Assembly: GCA_036852015.1 (NCBI GenBank)
Contig: JAANDG010000073.1
Coordinates: 1-64,000, forward strand
Direction: 5' to 3'
Origin: Pelodera strongyloides
Taxonomy: Eukaryota; Nematoda; Chromadorea; Rhabditida; Rhabditidae
Length of the DNA stretch: 64,000 bases
A program made the translations under genes and the position numbers. This document shows positions 24,832-35,600 of the stretch, piece by piece (position 1 is the stretch's first letter; each line of letters opens with the position of its first letter). The notes under the pieces were generated by a model. The model saw only the letters and a program-made list of their open reading frames with translations, did no database searches and had not been told where the DNA came from.

Positions 24832-25471
24832 AATAAACCGATACACGGTATATGGTTAATATGGTATTAATATGGTAATAATAACTAATAACACTAAATT
24901 TGCATACTTTGATTATATTTCCGCGCTGCCCACCCATCAAATGCGTCCAAAAGAGCCGAGACAGCATACAAAAGGACCGCCTGGAATGTATACACTCGTA
25001 ATTTATTCCTTAAATTTCAATAGTAAATAGAAACTTTCTGTAATCTTACGAGTTACCATACAACCCTAACCCCAGTGTACATTCGCCAACAGCCAACACA
25101 TTAAATCAACCCAATTTCTCGTATGTTTCTTACGTAGGATCTTATACGGTAATGATTTCTACAGTACACTCCAAACATTCATAACCCATGCATTTTTTAT
25201 TAGTGATTGGGCGAAGGCGCCCTTGATACTCTCTATCCAACAATCCAACCAAATATATTGACTAGTATATTTAAACCAGTTCCAAGCTAGCTCCAGACTT
25301 GAAGCCCACTTGTAAAACCTAACCCAACAATAAGAATACCTGTATTGGTGACGTTGGCATCACTCGGAATGCCCATATTGCGAGCACAATTCTGGCGTAT
25401 CCAATAAGATTGGGATAGAAGAAGAAGACATCGGTATCAGGGGCACTTCGCCCACGACTCTGGCCTTCCAT
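18644..25471 (-). CDS. CDIPT: CDP-diacylglycerol-inositol 3-phosphatidyltransferase (phosphatidylinositol synthase)
   Basis: Makes phosphatidylinositol from CDP-diacylglycerol and myo-inositol in the endoplasmic reticulum membrane. Six exons: 25471-25340 (VFFFYPNLIGYARIVLA), 24980-24908, 24766-24628, 24149-24029 (NTHKQSSNPLLHLYYTDR), 19965-19855 (AFYMLMYLRAFFPG and a hydrophobic segment) and 18766-18644 (stop TAG). Phases agree and the sum is 699 nt, 232 aa (human 213). The CDP-alcohol phosphotransferase motif D-x2-DG-x2-AR-x8-G-x3-D-x3-D is intact across exons 2 and 3: LLDAFDGWAARKYNQ then SSRFGAMLDQLTD. The C-terminal ISLVHLITAAQ matches the human end; a 25-residue Ser/Thr/Lys tail follows. 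The ATG lies 2 nt after ATTCCTAG, so a spliced leader is likely. Intron 4 (about 4.1 kb) holds two palindromic-repeat blocks and a gene on the other strand; intron 5 holds the 31-bp satellite. Confidence 0.96.
18781..19460. repeat. 31-bp tandem satellite, about 22 copies
   Basis: The unit begins GTTACACTATGTATAACTAA and continues TTACCATGCAA (31 bp). 680 bp are occupied by almost identical copies; I see one copy with ATTTATAAC, one with ATTGCCATGC and two near the right end with TTAGCATGC. No spacers vary, so it is not a CRISPR. It lies in the last CDIPT intron and starts only 14 nt from the 3' splice site of the final exon. Confidence 0.97.
20230..20580. repeat. Degenerate GATAA/TTATC palindromic repeat block 1
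   Basis: At least seven spaced copies of TTTCCGGCAAATTATCGTTT-like units alternate with CGCGAACGGAAAGG-type links; period is about 45-50 bp. Within CDIPT intron 4. Confidence 0.8.
22150..22705 (+). CDS. Small unidentified gene nested in a CDIPT intron, opposite strand (partial model)
   Basis: I do not recognise this protein. Three exons join in phase: 22150-22217 (SAEDEVTDDLVAHPFNPTHL then DK; acceptor TCTTTTCAG), 22386-22457 (MCMTGHGLAETGYEYWEQIM then SQCQ; acceptor CTCTTTAG) and 22598-22705 (MGCIGAMHMSGLPPSQAPQP, stop TGA; acceptor ACTTTTCAG). All have good donors (AAGGTGACT, CAGGTCAGT). The first exon needs an upstream exon ending in phase 1, which I could not place. A short open frame at 21,711 (MSGQSELEWNVAINGEIGRR), 10 nt after a CTTTAG-type acceptor, and a signal-peptide-like frame at 21,804 (MCVTLKWYILLVLVVHFWWT) are candidates, but neither has a matching donor. 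The last exon is also open in another frame (MDHTSMSGPMPPTMNIV), so its frame rests on phase only. Confidence 0.45.
23515..24012. repeat. GATAA/TTATC palindromic repeat block 2
   Basis: A roughly 82-bp higher-order unit (GACACGATAAATTTGCCGTT, TGTCGGCAAAAAAATATTTT, GCCAAACGATAATTTGCCG) is repeated about three times with small changes, flanked by more diverged copies. Each unit contains ATAA and TTAT in inverted pairs. It ends about 17 nt from the CDIPT exon-4 donor. Same family as 20,230-20,580. Confidence 0.85.
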
Positions 25472-25482
25472 TCCTAGGAATG
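25472..25482 (-). promoter_or_regulatory. Possible spliced-leader acceptor of CDIPT
   Basis: The minus strand reads CAACATTCCTAG, then GA, then the ATG. An AG acceptor 2 nt before the start codon suggests trans-splicing; this is inference. Confidence 0.4.
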
Positions 25483-27488
25483 TTGACAAAAACTACTGAA
25501 ATAGTTATTGAGTTGTAAGAGAACAAAGAATGAAGAAATAAGTCCATTATTAGGACAAATTCAGGCACATCACAAAGTCAGAAAACACATGAAAAGGTAA
25601 AGAAAGAGGCACAAAGTAATACTGGAATTATAATAGAAAAGTCACTAAATCATGAAACAGATGGGAGCAGATGAGATACAGAAACATATGAAAAAAAATG
25701 GGCAGAAAGAATAGAACTAGCAGACGATTAAATACATGTATGTCAGCAAAACTAGCGTGTTAATAAAAATTCGTCATTATTTTTAACAGAAGTGTTAAAA
25801 CACACGCAGATCAAAATCAAAAAGCGTGTGCATGTGTGAAGTCACAAGTGAAGTAAAAGATAACAAACGTGTCAACCGTGCTTTCGCAATGGTAAAAAGA
25901 GGAATCTAGAATGACGCAATGAAAAATGTCAAGCAACTAAGCCAAGAGGTGAGTCAGCATAAACCACATAGTTGGGTTTTGTGTGACCGACTAGGAACTA
26001 TAAAAAAATTCTGTGCCATTTTTTTTGTTTACAATAAAACCACTTTGAGGGGGAGGGAATTTCTGCGGTGTATTTGCATGCGGTGTTTTTTTTTTCTTTT
26101 GCAGCCGCAGCGTAAAACTGGGGCAAAAAAGAAAACATACGGTACAGAGAGGGGTAGATGGATAGAGAGCTGTGAGAGAGCAGAAGGGCAAGCATGAAGG
26201 TGAAAGAGGCCCGAGATAGATTTGAATTCACCAAAACATAAGAGAGATTCGTAAGGAACAACAAAAATGTCAAGAATTTCACCGATTCGATCGACAGTAA
26301 AGAGGAAACGCGGGCAAATGACATGCCGAATAAGCATCACACTCGTTTTTTATAAGAAAAAATAGCTGTAGTGTTCTAGCTGTCTTATAAATTTAATAAA
26401 TCACAACAACCTGTTAGTTCTTTCAAGTTGAAAAGAACAACGAACAACAACAAGAAGAGAACAAGGAACGTTGTTTAGAAGTTTAGGTGTGAGCGTAGAA
26501 GAGAATCAATGAGTATGCGCTCAGCAAGAAAGATTAATGAAAATGTAGAGAGTAGCAGTATGTGAGACAGAGGTGTCAGCATGTTGCTGGACTTGGGACT
26601 TCGTTGCGCAATACTATTGCCAATACATTAGAGGCAACTAAGGGAAATTGAAAGCGCATTAGGCATAAAAGAAAACCGTTCAGCTAGAAAATGAAAATAC
26701 CAAGCAGCAAAGAGGACGGGCCCTGCTTGTAAGTGCAATCGATTTTGGGTGAGAAGACCACCCTCAGACAGTGGACGACAAACCTTAAAATGAGGCGAGT
26801 GAAACGATGAAGAGAAAACGATCGACATAATCCTGTCTAAACGGTGTGAGCTCCACAATCAAATATCCAACACTAATCAGCACAACGACTACTCAAAGCT
26901 CTATAGAGTTTAAATAGGATATAAAGCATATCACCACTGAAAAATAGATCCACCTCTCGATTAAAAGCAACGATGATGGGATAAAGTGGCTAAAGGGTAT
27001 AGGTAAATGAAACGCATAGATTAAACATGCATTACGTGTGTCATGCTTCATGTAGGTTCTGGCTCTCTTATTCTTCTTTTATGGATACTATGAAATTTGC
27101 GTGACTACTCTGGCAACGGTTACATAACTACCTTCCATTTTGTTGCTAATAGTACAGTTTAAGAATAAAAAATGCACACAATAACATAACATAAGTACAA
27201 CACACACACAACAAAACAACCTCATTCCGGTCGCCAAGTAAACAAAAACAAAAACAAATGCGGTTTTACCGCACAGTGCGGTACTGTAGTCTCAAGAAGA
27301 TTGCGTATACGGTATGCGAGAGAGAATGTCTTTTGAAGAGACACCAGGAGAACAGATTTTTGCATGCACTACGCCGTTTTTCATTCGATCGTGTGTGTGC
27401 TTGTCGAATATAGTGCTTTTCGCCATTCTTGCTACTATTTTTTTATTGTAATTAATTTACTGCAACTGATTTTTAGAGGTTTATTCGC
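25483..27488. other. Intergenic region between divergent CDIPT and THAP genes
   Basis: About 2 kb shared upstream region of two head-to-head genes. Overlapping open frames on both strands near 25,990-26,340 lack exon borders and arise from A/T and Ser/Leu-rich sequence. Repeated AC-rich and AAC runs occur at 26,400-26,470 and 27,170-27,260. No gene seen. Confidence 0.4.
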
Positions 27489-27692
27489 TAAGGGCGCATT
27501 CGAGCTGGGCAAAATGCCGAAATTGCGCGAAATATTCTGTTCGAGTTGACAGGGCGAGAGATTGTTGACAAATAAGAGGGTCCAGGAAAAAAATATTGTC
27601 AAGACTGCTCTGCGTCTTTCATATGAGCGGGATAGTTCGCAGCGCGCTAACACTGGCTAACAATGAACTCGAACTGATTAATGCGCCCTAAG
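27489..27692. mobile_element. Short inverted-repeat element, TAAGGGCGC type
   Basis: Ends CTAAGGGCGCATTCGAGCTG and a TCGAACTGATTAATGCGCCCTAAG-like right end. About 200 bp. It lies some 30 nt before the acceptor of the first THAP-gene exon. Confidence 0.7.
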
Positions 27693-27711
27693 CAAGCAAG
27701 TGTGGTAATAT

Positions 27712-27741
27712 GTGGTCTTTCAGAAACTTGGGTTTCCTGCG
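27712..27741 (+). promoter_or_regulatory. Possible spliced-leader acceptor of the THAP gene
   Basis: GTGGTCTTTCAG is followed by 18 nt of leader and then the chosen ATG at 27742. The leader codons stay open, so an upstream exon cannot be excluded. Confidence 0.35.
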
Positions 27742-30700
27742 ATGGACTTCCTTCCAGCTGAGGCATTAAAGAACGAAATTGAAGAACCGGATGACTTTGC
27801 TTATGGTATTCCACCACAGTCAAACGAACCTGATGCTCAAACTGTTCCAGTGAAGACCTCTTCTTCGCGCAGAAAGTCTAAACATTGTTTATCACCGGAA
27901 CCTCCAGCCAAAACGTACGTATTGTAATTTCTCTACATAATATTAACAGCTAGAACCTTATTGTATAAGAAATTCGGAAAGCGTAAGCTCTCTCTAACTC
28001 CTTAATGGTAGTCTGTGTTAAAAACTCACCTGTAGCTTAGCTAAAAATTAATATATTTTCAGCACCTACTATTATCCGTCACTTACAACATATTGCGGAA
28101 AACGCCCATCTACATCAGTCAATTCGGCTAACGGTGGGCATCTTTGTATCTTGTCAACGAGCACCTATCACCTTAACGATATCGGCATAGTTCTTTAGTT
28201 TAACTATCCACACTGTTCACAATATTTCAGTTAATTCACTTTTCAAAGGCTTGACTCTTCTCCGTGTTATTTCTTGTTCGTTGGCCTTCTCTGCTCATTC
28301 GGAATGGACTCCCGAAAACGTTTCACGGGAAACTAATGTGTAATTGTCGTCGTATAATTAGCAGAATTTTTCTAAATTAACATTCATACATATTTAAGAT
28401 TATCAGCGGTCCGGTCGTTCCAACGCGATTGTGAACGCTAAAGACATCGAACACGATCACTTACCTATGGTTAGCAGACCGAAGTTGGTATTTTGTCCCT
28501 TTTTATCCGAATTTGTTCTTTTTTCACTTTAAAACTTCGTGTCGTATTCATAGAAGTCCAGATGTTATAAGCTGGACATAATTCCGCGCATAAATGCCAC
28601 ATCTGGTTTGACGGTTTGGCCTTGCCCATTTGCCTTATCTCCGGAGGCCGGAGGCCATTATGATTATACTATATTTAATTGAAGTTATGTTTTGGTGAAA
28701 TATACGTACATCATGTACATAATTTATATCTTTATTTGCCCTGCCAAAGACATTGCTTGGTCTACTCAGTTGTACCCGTTTAGGTCCTTTATGTGTGTGA
28801 TGTGCCGCACAAACCGTGTCGGAAAGACCGTTCCATTTCCCGACGACGATTGTGAATTTTACAAATGGATGGCGATTCTCAACCCTCCGCCAATTGTTAG
28901 AAATGAGATCGAGTGAGTTTGATTTGTTCCTAAATGTTATTACTGAGTTTATTATATACTGAGCTGTTCATAATTTCCCGTGCAGCGCAGGACGCAATTT
29001 TTGTCGAATTTTTTTCAGTTATCTAGTGTGCTTTAGGGTTAGGTATTATTGATTTACCATCATCAGTAGCGTAGAAAGGAGACATTAACTGAAGCCTAAG
29101 CAAGAATTATGAATATGAATCATAGTGTGTCTTTTTTCCAGACAGAAGCGAGATGAGAATGTAGTGCCTCAATTCCTCTGCACACTGCACTTCCGTGATG
29201 GCGAACCGATTGATTACTGGGAGGGAATCCGTGAGAAGAAAAGTCCCACACATTCGAATCCCACTGCTGCCACCTCAAAGATTGATCCTGTTTTTGATGC
29301 GAAGGCTGAAAGGTGAGTGGTGTTTTTTTTTGAGGTTTGTGTATCTCGGAGTTTGTTCAGCACACCCTACATATAAACAATTTGAAACACATGGCTATGG
29401 TTGAGTCAAGTTTGCCTGTATTTTTTATCTCTATAGCTTGTTGTTTTCGTTATTTGTTAGCTGCACAGTTTTTTCTTCTTCTTGTTTGAGACTTTTTAAA
29501 TGTTCCATGTATGTGCATTTTTATGAGTGTGGTAATAGAGGTAGTGCTTCTGTGTGTATTGGGGGGAATTAGTGGCTTTGCCTTTGGCCGTAGGTAGGTT
29601 AGTCATGTCTTGATTTTCCACTATCGGTAGAATAACCCGTGTTTTTATTTGTAGGTCGAACTGGCGAGTGCGTAAGCGCACGTACGGTGGAGTAGATGAA
29701 GAGTATGTATACCGTGTGGAGGATCTCTTCGCGGAAGAAAGCCGTATGAAAGCGGATAAGGTTAGACTTTTTTTTGAATATTATGGATTTTTTCCGAAAT
29801 GTGTTTTTGTGTATTTCCATCTTTACAAAACGATAAAAAAATACTCATTTGTCCAGGTGCAGCCGATCTAGGTTCACAGTTTTACCTACTACTGTTCATT
29901 ATGCTGGTAGGTATGATAGTTGGGAGTTGGGATAATCCTTAAGTTTTAAGATCGTGCCGGGAGCTAGTTATGTCGTGTCGAAACTTTTCTTTTGTGTCCT
30001 TTTTGCTTTTTATAAAGATTTGAAGATTAGCTAGTTGTTGCATGTTTTAGTTAGAAGGGAAACCAAGTCGTGCGCACAATGATACTGGATTCAGCTATTT
30101 GGTAGTGCCTGCAACCAAACTTTTGTCGAGAAGGAACGAGGTTTGGAGTTTCGATTTCTCCTTGCTCTGTGTTTCTTTGTTGTTTTTTTCGAGTTTGTCT
30201 TCTTTTGCTTGTTTCTTATGCAACGTATTCTTAGATGTGCTATGTGCTGAAAGATCCTATTGGTGTAGTCAGAGCTCAGAGCCTAGAAAATGTCATAGGC
30301 CTATGCGACGTTATATGTAATTCTTACGACGGACGACGGTTTGCGGTGTTCTAGTTTAGTTTTTACTCATGGATACTCATATTCAGCAGAATTCTGTTAT
30401 TCTGCCATTCTGCGTGAGTCCCGTGCCCGTGCCTGAAATACACGGCCCGCTGTTCAGTACTAGAGCGGCAACATCCTTATGTAAGGATTAGGATAATTTT
30501 ATCATTGCGATTGCTTACACGAATAAAACAGGGATATGTGTGAATTTTAGGACCTCCTCCGCGAAACTCGTCCGGCTACCAGATCTTTGATTGGCAGGAG
30601 TGCCCATCCACATCCATATGCTAATTCCGGTAGGCTATATTGATATGTCTTATTTGAATATAGACGTACCGCACCCATGTGTAACCTTTGTATCCTTCGT

Positions 30701-31031
30701 AGACGAATCCTTGTCCATCTGTGTATATAGACATGCACATATTTCACTTTGTTATACTTTTCTAGGTATTCGTATGTCAAATATGTCTTGATGTAGGCTA
30801 GACGTTTACAATAAATCACCTTATTATGTTCTTTTCCACGTAATTTGAAATCCGGGGGAATGCATGAATGAAACATGAAACATTTCAGGTTCGTCGAATC
30901 ACACAACACAAACCCGTGGCCAAACGGCTCGACGTTCATTGAATGAAGTGCCGATGATCAGGGAGCAATCGGCAATTGCACAATTGGACAACTCGGAACA
31001 AGTTGTAGTGGACTGTGAAGGCGAGGAGTAG
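27742..31031 (+). CDS. THAP-type zinc-finger protein
   Basis: Probable DNA-binding regulator. Six exons: 27742-27914, 28784-28912, 29142-29312, 29655-29760, 30551-30629 and 30889-31031 (stop TAG); phases agree, 801 nt, 266 aa. Exons 2-3 encode a C-x2-C-x48-C-x2-H finger: CVMC (Cys codons 28794 and 28803) and LCTLHF (Cys 29179, His 29188). Between them are the FP (VPFPDDD) and Trp (FYKWMAIL) positions expected of THAP domains. The finger is internal (about residues 62-118), whereas most THAP proteins carry it at the N-terminus. N-terminal to it is an acidic stretch (NEIEEPDDFAYG) and a basic one (SSRRKSKHC). After it come basic VRKRTYGG, an acidic helix (EDLFAEESRMKAD), RETRPATRSLIG and an acidic tail VVVDCEGEE. 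The target and partner are unknown. A diverged non-THAP treble-clef finger is the alternative. Confidence 0.68.
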
Positions 31032-32642
31032 GTGTGCAACGTTGGCAGGTTTGAAGAACTTGGATGTTGAGACTGGAGTACTTCTGTGCCTGTGGTTTAA
31101 GTAGTTTTATCCTTCTACTCTGTAAACTTTTAGTTGGATTACATAAATAGAAAAACGATTAGTCTCTTCTTCTGTAGTCGTGTTTACATTCAGTTTTCTG
31201 GTTTGTTTTGAACAAAGTAATGTTTTGGAATTTTAGATTTGGTAATTTTAATTTTTTTCAATATGATTTGCTAAATGATACCCCGTTTTTGGTTATTTAA
31301 TGGTTTTTGTGGGGAATGAGTTTTTGCTTGCGTACTGTAATTGTATATTAATTAAGTATACATTTTGTTCCCTGCCTCTGCACTGTCCTCTCACTGAAAT
31401 GGTTGCATTTATAACTATGAGTATTGTAGTGTACCCAGTGACACTGGATTTGTGTCCGTGGTTTTTTTTGTGTTTGTGTTTTAATAATTTATACCTAGTC
31501 GCTATTCGTACATGGTTTTCGTCGATAATAATGTTCCCTCCCGGTTTTGTATCCCTGTTCTTGCTCGGTTTTTATACGTAGACCCGGTTATTGGTTATAC
31601 TTACGTAATACATATAGTATACCCTCCTTATAGTCCTTATCTTCGAATCAAGTTATATTTATATTTTGTCCTCTAATTGTATATTAATGTTTGTTCGTTT
31701 TGTGTTGGAACACCACCTCTGTTGATCAGGTTTTTTCGTGTAGTAGATCTCTTTTTTTTTCTGTTTTTTGTTTGTGTAGTTTAAAGGGATGTTGTCACCT
31801 GATTGTCAGGCAAGCAAGGGTTAAGGATTTGAGGTGACCGCATCCCTTTAACGCTCGTTTATACTCGGTTGTTATTGTGTTGGTGATATTGTTTAATAAT
31901 GTGCATTTTCTTTGAAAAAGATTCCAAAGTTGAATCTAGTTTTTTTGTTCAGCCATTTATTCTTGATTTCAGTTTAATGTGGAGATCTGAACCAATAAAA
32001 TGATTGTCTGAAGTTTTGAACAACTTTTATTAATAAACACAATGCATGCAGCAGGAAAATAGATTTCGAAAAATTGTAAGCTCGTTCGGATGTAGGAGTT
32101 CTATGTGATAGTTTGAGTTTGAGTAGTATATAAAATTTAAAATGCAGAAAATTATTATATTTGGCTAAATACTGAATATTAAATATGAGATCACAGAATG
32201 GCGAACAATCGTGAAGTTAAAAAGAAGAAGCAAGTATGAATCGCAGCAGTGTTGGAAGTGTACGGTAGTACGGTACAGTAGAGGAAAAGGATAAAGGAGG
32301 TTCACTGGGTTTGGAATAGGGCGTTTCGGTTTATTCGTTTTCTATTAGTGGAATAATTAGAACTGAAGTCAGTTTTTTTTACAATCGAAGACTCCGTGAA
32401 AAAATTGAAGAATGAGAAGGGTTCACACTAACAGTGTTTGTCAGATTGAAGGATTTTCCAACCACTCACAATCAGCATGTATTCAAATTCAAGGTACAGT
32501 ACCACATTCAAAATAGGGAGATACAATACGTACCATTACGGTACATTATACTATTATACATAAGTTGAAAGGTTCTCTAACGTAAACTACCACAGTCCCA
32601 GTGGGGAGATACGATACGTGCATTATACTACTGTAATATTCA
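31032..32642. other. Intergenic region between convergent THAP and scramblase-like genes
   Basis: 3' flanks of two convergent genes. The AT-rich first half could hold the THAP 3' UTR. AATAAAATG on the plus strand at about 31,994 and AATAAAC at 32,033 are loose polyadenylation-like matches. One mini-MITE at 31,781. No gene. Confidence 0.4.
31781..31851. mobile_element. 71-bp internally deleted AGGGA-family MITE
   Basis: TTAAAGGGATGTTGTCACCT on the left and GGTGACCGCATCCCTTTAA on the right, with TTAA at both ends. It keeps the same GGTCACC sub-terminal motif as 15,755-16,188 but only about 30 bp of interior. Confidence 0.8.
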
Positions 32643-35600
32643 TCACCTAGACCAGAAAGGCCAGCACATGGGTTGGCGTTGATTTGTGGAAGCTAAGGCA
32701 CGCGAAAATGCGGCGAGAACGAGTAATTTGAGTTGGAAGCCTATTTCGGGTACGAAGCGAAGCGCGGATCGCTCCACGCGAGCCACCTCGCGCTCGCAGC
32801 CTTCGAGAATGCACACCCAGTTGTCGTGACTGAAAAGGTTTAGGTTTAGGATACAGTAGGACATGGTGGTTCTACTGTATGTATTGCGTTATTGTCATAC
32901 GTCATACACATACGGTCATACGTCATACACTATTGTTCCTTTCTCTCATTTGATTCTGCATATACCGTATGATACAATGACACTGAATCACCTTTACGAT
33001 TACGCACTATTTGGAGGATGTGCATTAGGTGCCCCAAGTGCGCCAAATGTAATTGCACATCTTTCGCGCAGCCTAAAGGGTTTATTCAGAAGTGCTTACT
33101 TTCTATCATCGGGTTCGGCTGAAGTTCCTCGGGCGATCGTCGCTCGATTGCTGTTTTGAATGACGAACGGGTTCCCTGAACAGAAAGATTACATATATAC
33201 TATGCATGTAACTATGATGAACCCCCGCACAAAGAAGTTTTAGCCACAGCGCGGCGGCGCACCCTGTCTAGTGTGCGCTAAGGGGCGCGCAGTGGGGTTC
33301 AATTTTCGGAGGTTGCGCTGCAGGTACGCAGACACGGAGATGTGCGCTAACTGGAATTGTGCACCTCTATGGTAACTCCTGAATCATACCCGGTAGAACG
33401 AATCCCACGAGATCTCCGTTCCAGTCCGTTACTGCTTGGGGTGTCGATGAGGAGGACCGACTGAACGGACTCCACGAAGAGGTGGACGAAGACGCTTCCG
33501 ACATTACCTATAGATATATTCTGGGGTTATTGAATTGGGATACATCCATTCCCATGTCTTGGTCTAACTTTTGTTGCATACCTAACCATGAGCTTAGTTA
33601 GGACCCAACGACATTGTTTTTTTTTTACCAACTTACAAAACTCCAAGGAGTGATCGTTGATCGGAGTCTATGAGTCTATGATGAAGGGAGAGAGAGGGAG
33701 AGAGAGAGAACGAGTGACAGTGAGAGAGGGAGAGAGCGAGAGACAGTGAGAGAGAGAGAGAGATAGAGAGCGAGAGCGAGAGACAGTGAGAGAGAGCGAG
33801 AGAAGAGAGATAATTCATTGGAACATTTAAGAATATTTGCATTTCTTACCATTACTCGTCGTCCGTAACTTTCCACAATCCATACATCGGAAACGCAACA
33901 ACTGCGTTCGGCCCAGACATCCATTAGAGGGAAATCGGCCGAGTCGGTGATCTGAAGAAGTATGCTTATTTTATTTCATGAACGAAGGAAGGAACCAGCG
34001 AGTATTTAGCCTTCTACTTTGCCATACGTGATTGTTACGCTACCGGCAACGTTATTATCAGCACCCATCACCAATTACTTTCAATCGCCTCATAAAGTTC
34101 GAGACAAGAAATGAGTGACGAGGCATTAGTGTAAGGATTATTTTGATGAATTACCCCGGAACGCTCAAGAGAAGTCAAAATGATGAATGTATTTTCTTCG
34201 AAGCGAGTCAGACGAGATATGACGGTACTGGTCAAGGGGAAGAAAGCAAAATATCATTGTTCATGGTAGGTGTGTACATAGTGTTGGGAAAAACAAAACA
34301 AAAAAAAGATCACGCTCTTCGAATAATCCGAGTGAGTACCAAGTTTTTTTGGAGTGTTCGGTTTCCTGTGTATTGCTTCCAAAGCTTTATTTTTTTTACA
34401 ACGCTGTTAACTGTGAGAATGGAAAAGAGATTTGTAGATGATAGACGAACCATCGTGATATAACATCGCGCTCACGTGGCACACTTGCCGCGCTCTTCCG
34501 AAAAAATGCGGCACTAACGTCGCTCACTTGCCACGTTATTGCCACACTATAGCTAGTCTGTTTGTTTGCAATCGGCCATACTAATGTCGCAATAAATAAA
34601 TAAATTCATAACTGGATACAAGTTTCACTTGGCAACTTAAAGCTTAGCGGCTCGTAAAATTTTGCAACCCTTTTGAGAAAAGAGCCGGCAGGGTATTAGT
34701 GGGAGGATTACTGTATGATGAATTTTGCTTTGTCGGGAAAGGAAGCGGCAGAAAAGACGAATGTGTTTATGTATATTTGTCCAAAGGTCAAGCGGACTAG
34801 AGGTTGTCTGACGACAAATACCTACTAGACATCCACTAAATATTCGAGTAATACTCGACGAGCGAATATTTTTTTTTGCCGTAGTTTCACCAAAACCCTC
34901 CGCTTCAGTAGCATAAATTACATAAACCTACCTTCGCGGTTTGTGTCACAGAAATAAATAAGTCGAAGTTTAATAACTTTCCTATTTCTCACCTGCAAAT
35001 CCGATCCAGATCTCACAATTTTGAAGTTTGATGAAGAAGAAAGATAATAGAGAACTTGGGACTTGCTGGGCACCAGGTACGACGTCTTCTTGAACATCTA
35101 TAAGATTAAATTAGCTCATACCCCTCATAATAGTTATTGAGCTACATGTCTATTTTGCAAACCTTAAAGGCTTTCCAAGAACGTCAAAATAATTTACGGA
35201 CACAGTTGGGAGCATAAATTCTAAACCTAAAACGACTAAAGCAGTGTAAAGCAAAGTAGTGGCTCAGCTTGAAAGTAAGCAAGACCAAAATGGGCATTTC
35301 TACTGATTCTGAAATCGAGCCCCGAATGCAATGCAAATGCCGTGCACACCGATTAAGTTACCAACAAAAATCAAATAATCCCTCGCCCGAAACTACTAAA
35401 GGAACGAGGACAGGGCACGCATGGTTGTTACAACACTGAAAATAGGCCTCGAGAATTCTACGGTACGGTGCATCGTATGCATGATGCGCTTTTCGGTTCA
35501 CGAATCAACTAAGCCTAAGCCTAAGCATAAGTACAACTTGTAGGGCAGAATCTTGCACCGAGTTACTCTTGGCTGACTTTCAACTGAATTTCCAGGGTAG

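Noticed and set aside
25991..26340. Three overlapping minus-strand frames of about 66-108 codons
   Set aside because: All three frames of one strand are open, which reflects base composition; no splice or family evidence.
33633..33924. Ser/Leu-rich minus-strand frames
   Set aside because: GA/CT microsatellite artefact; only the part from 33,850 to 33,951 is a real exon, in its own frame.
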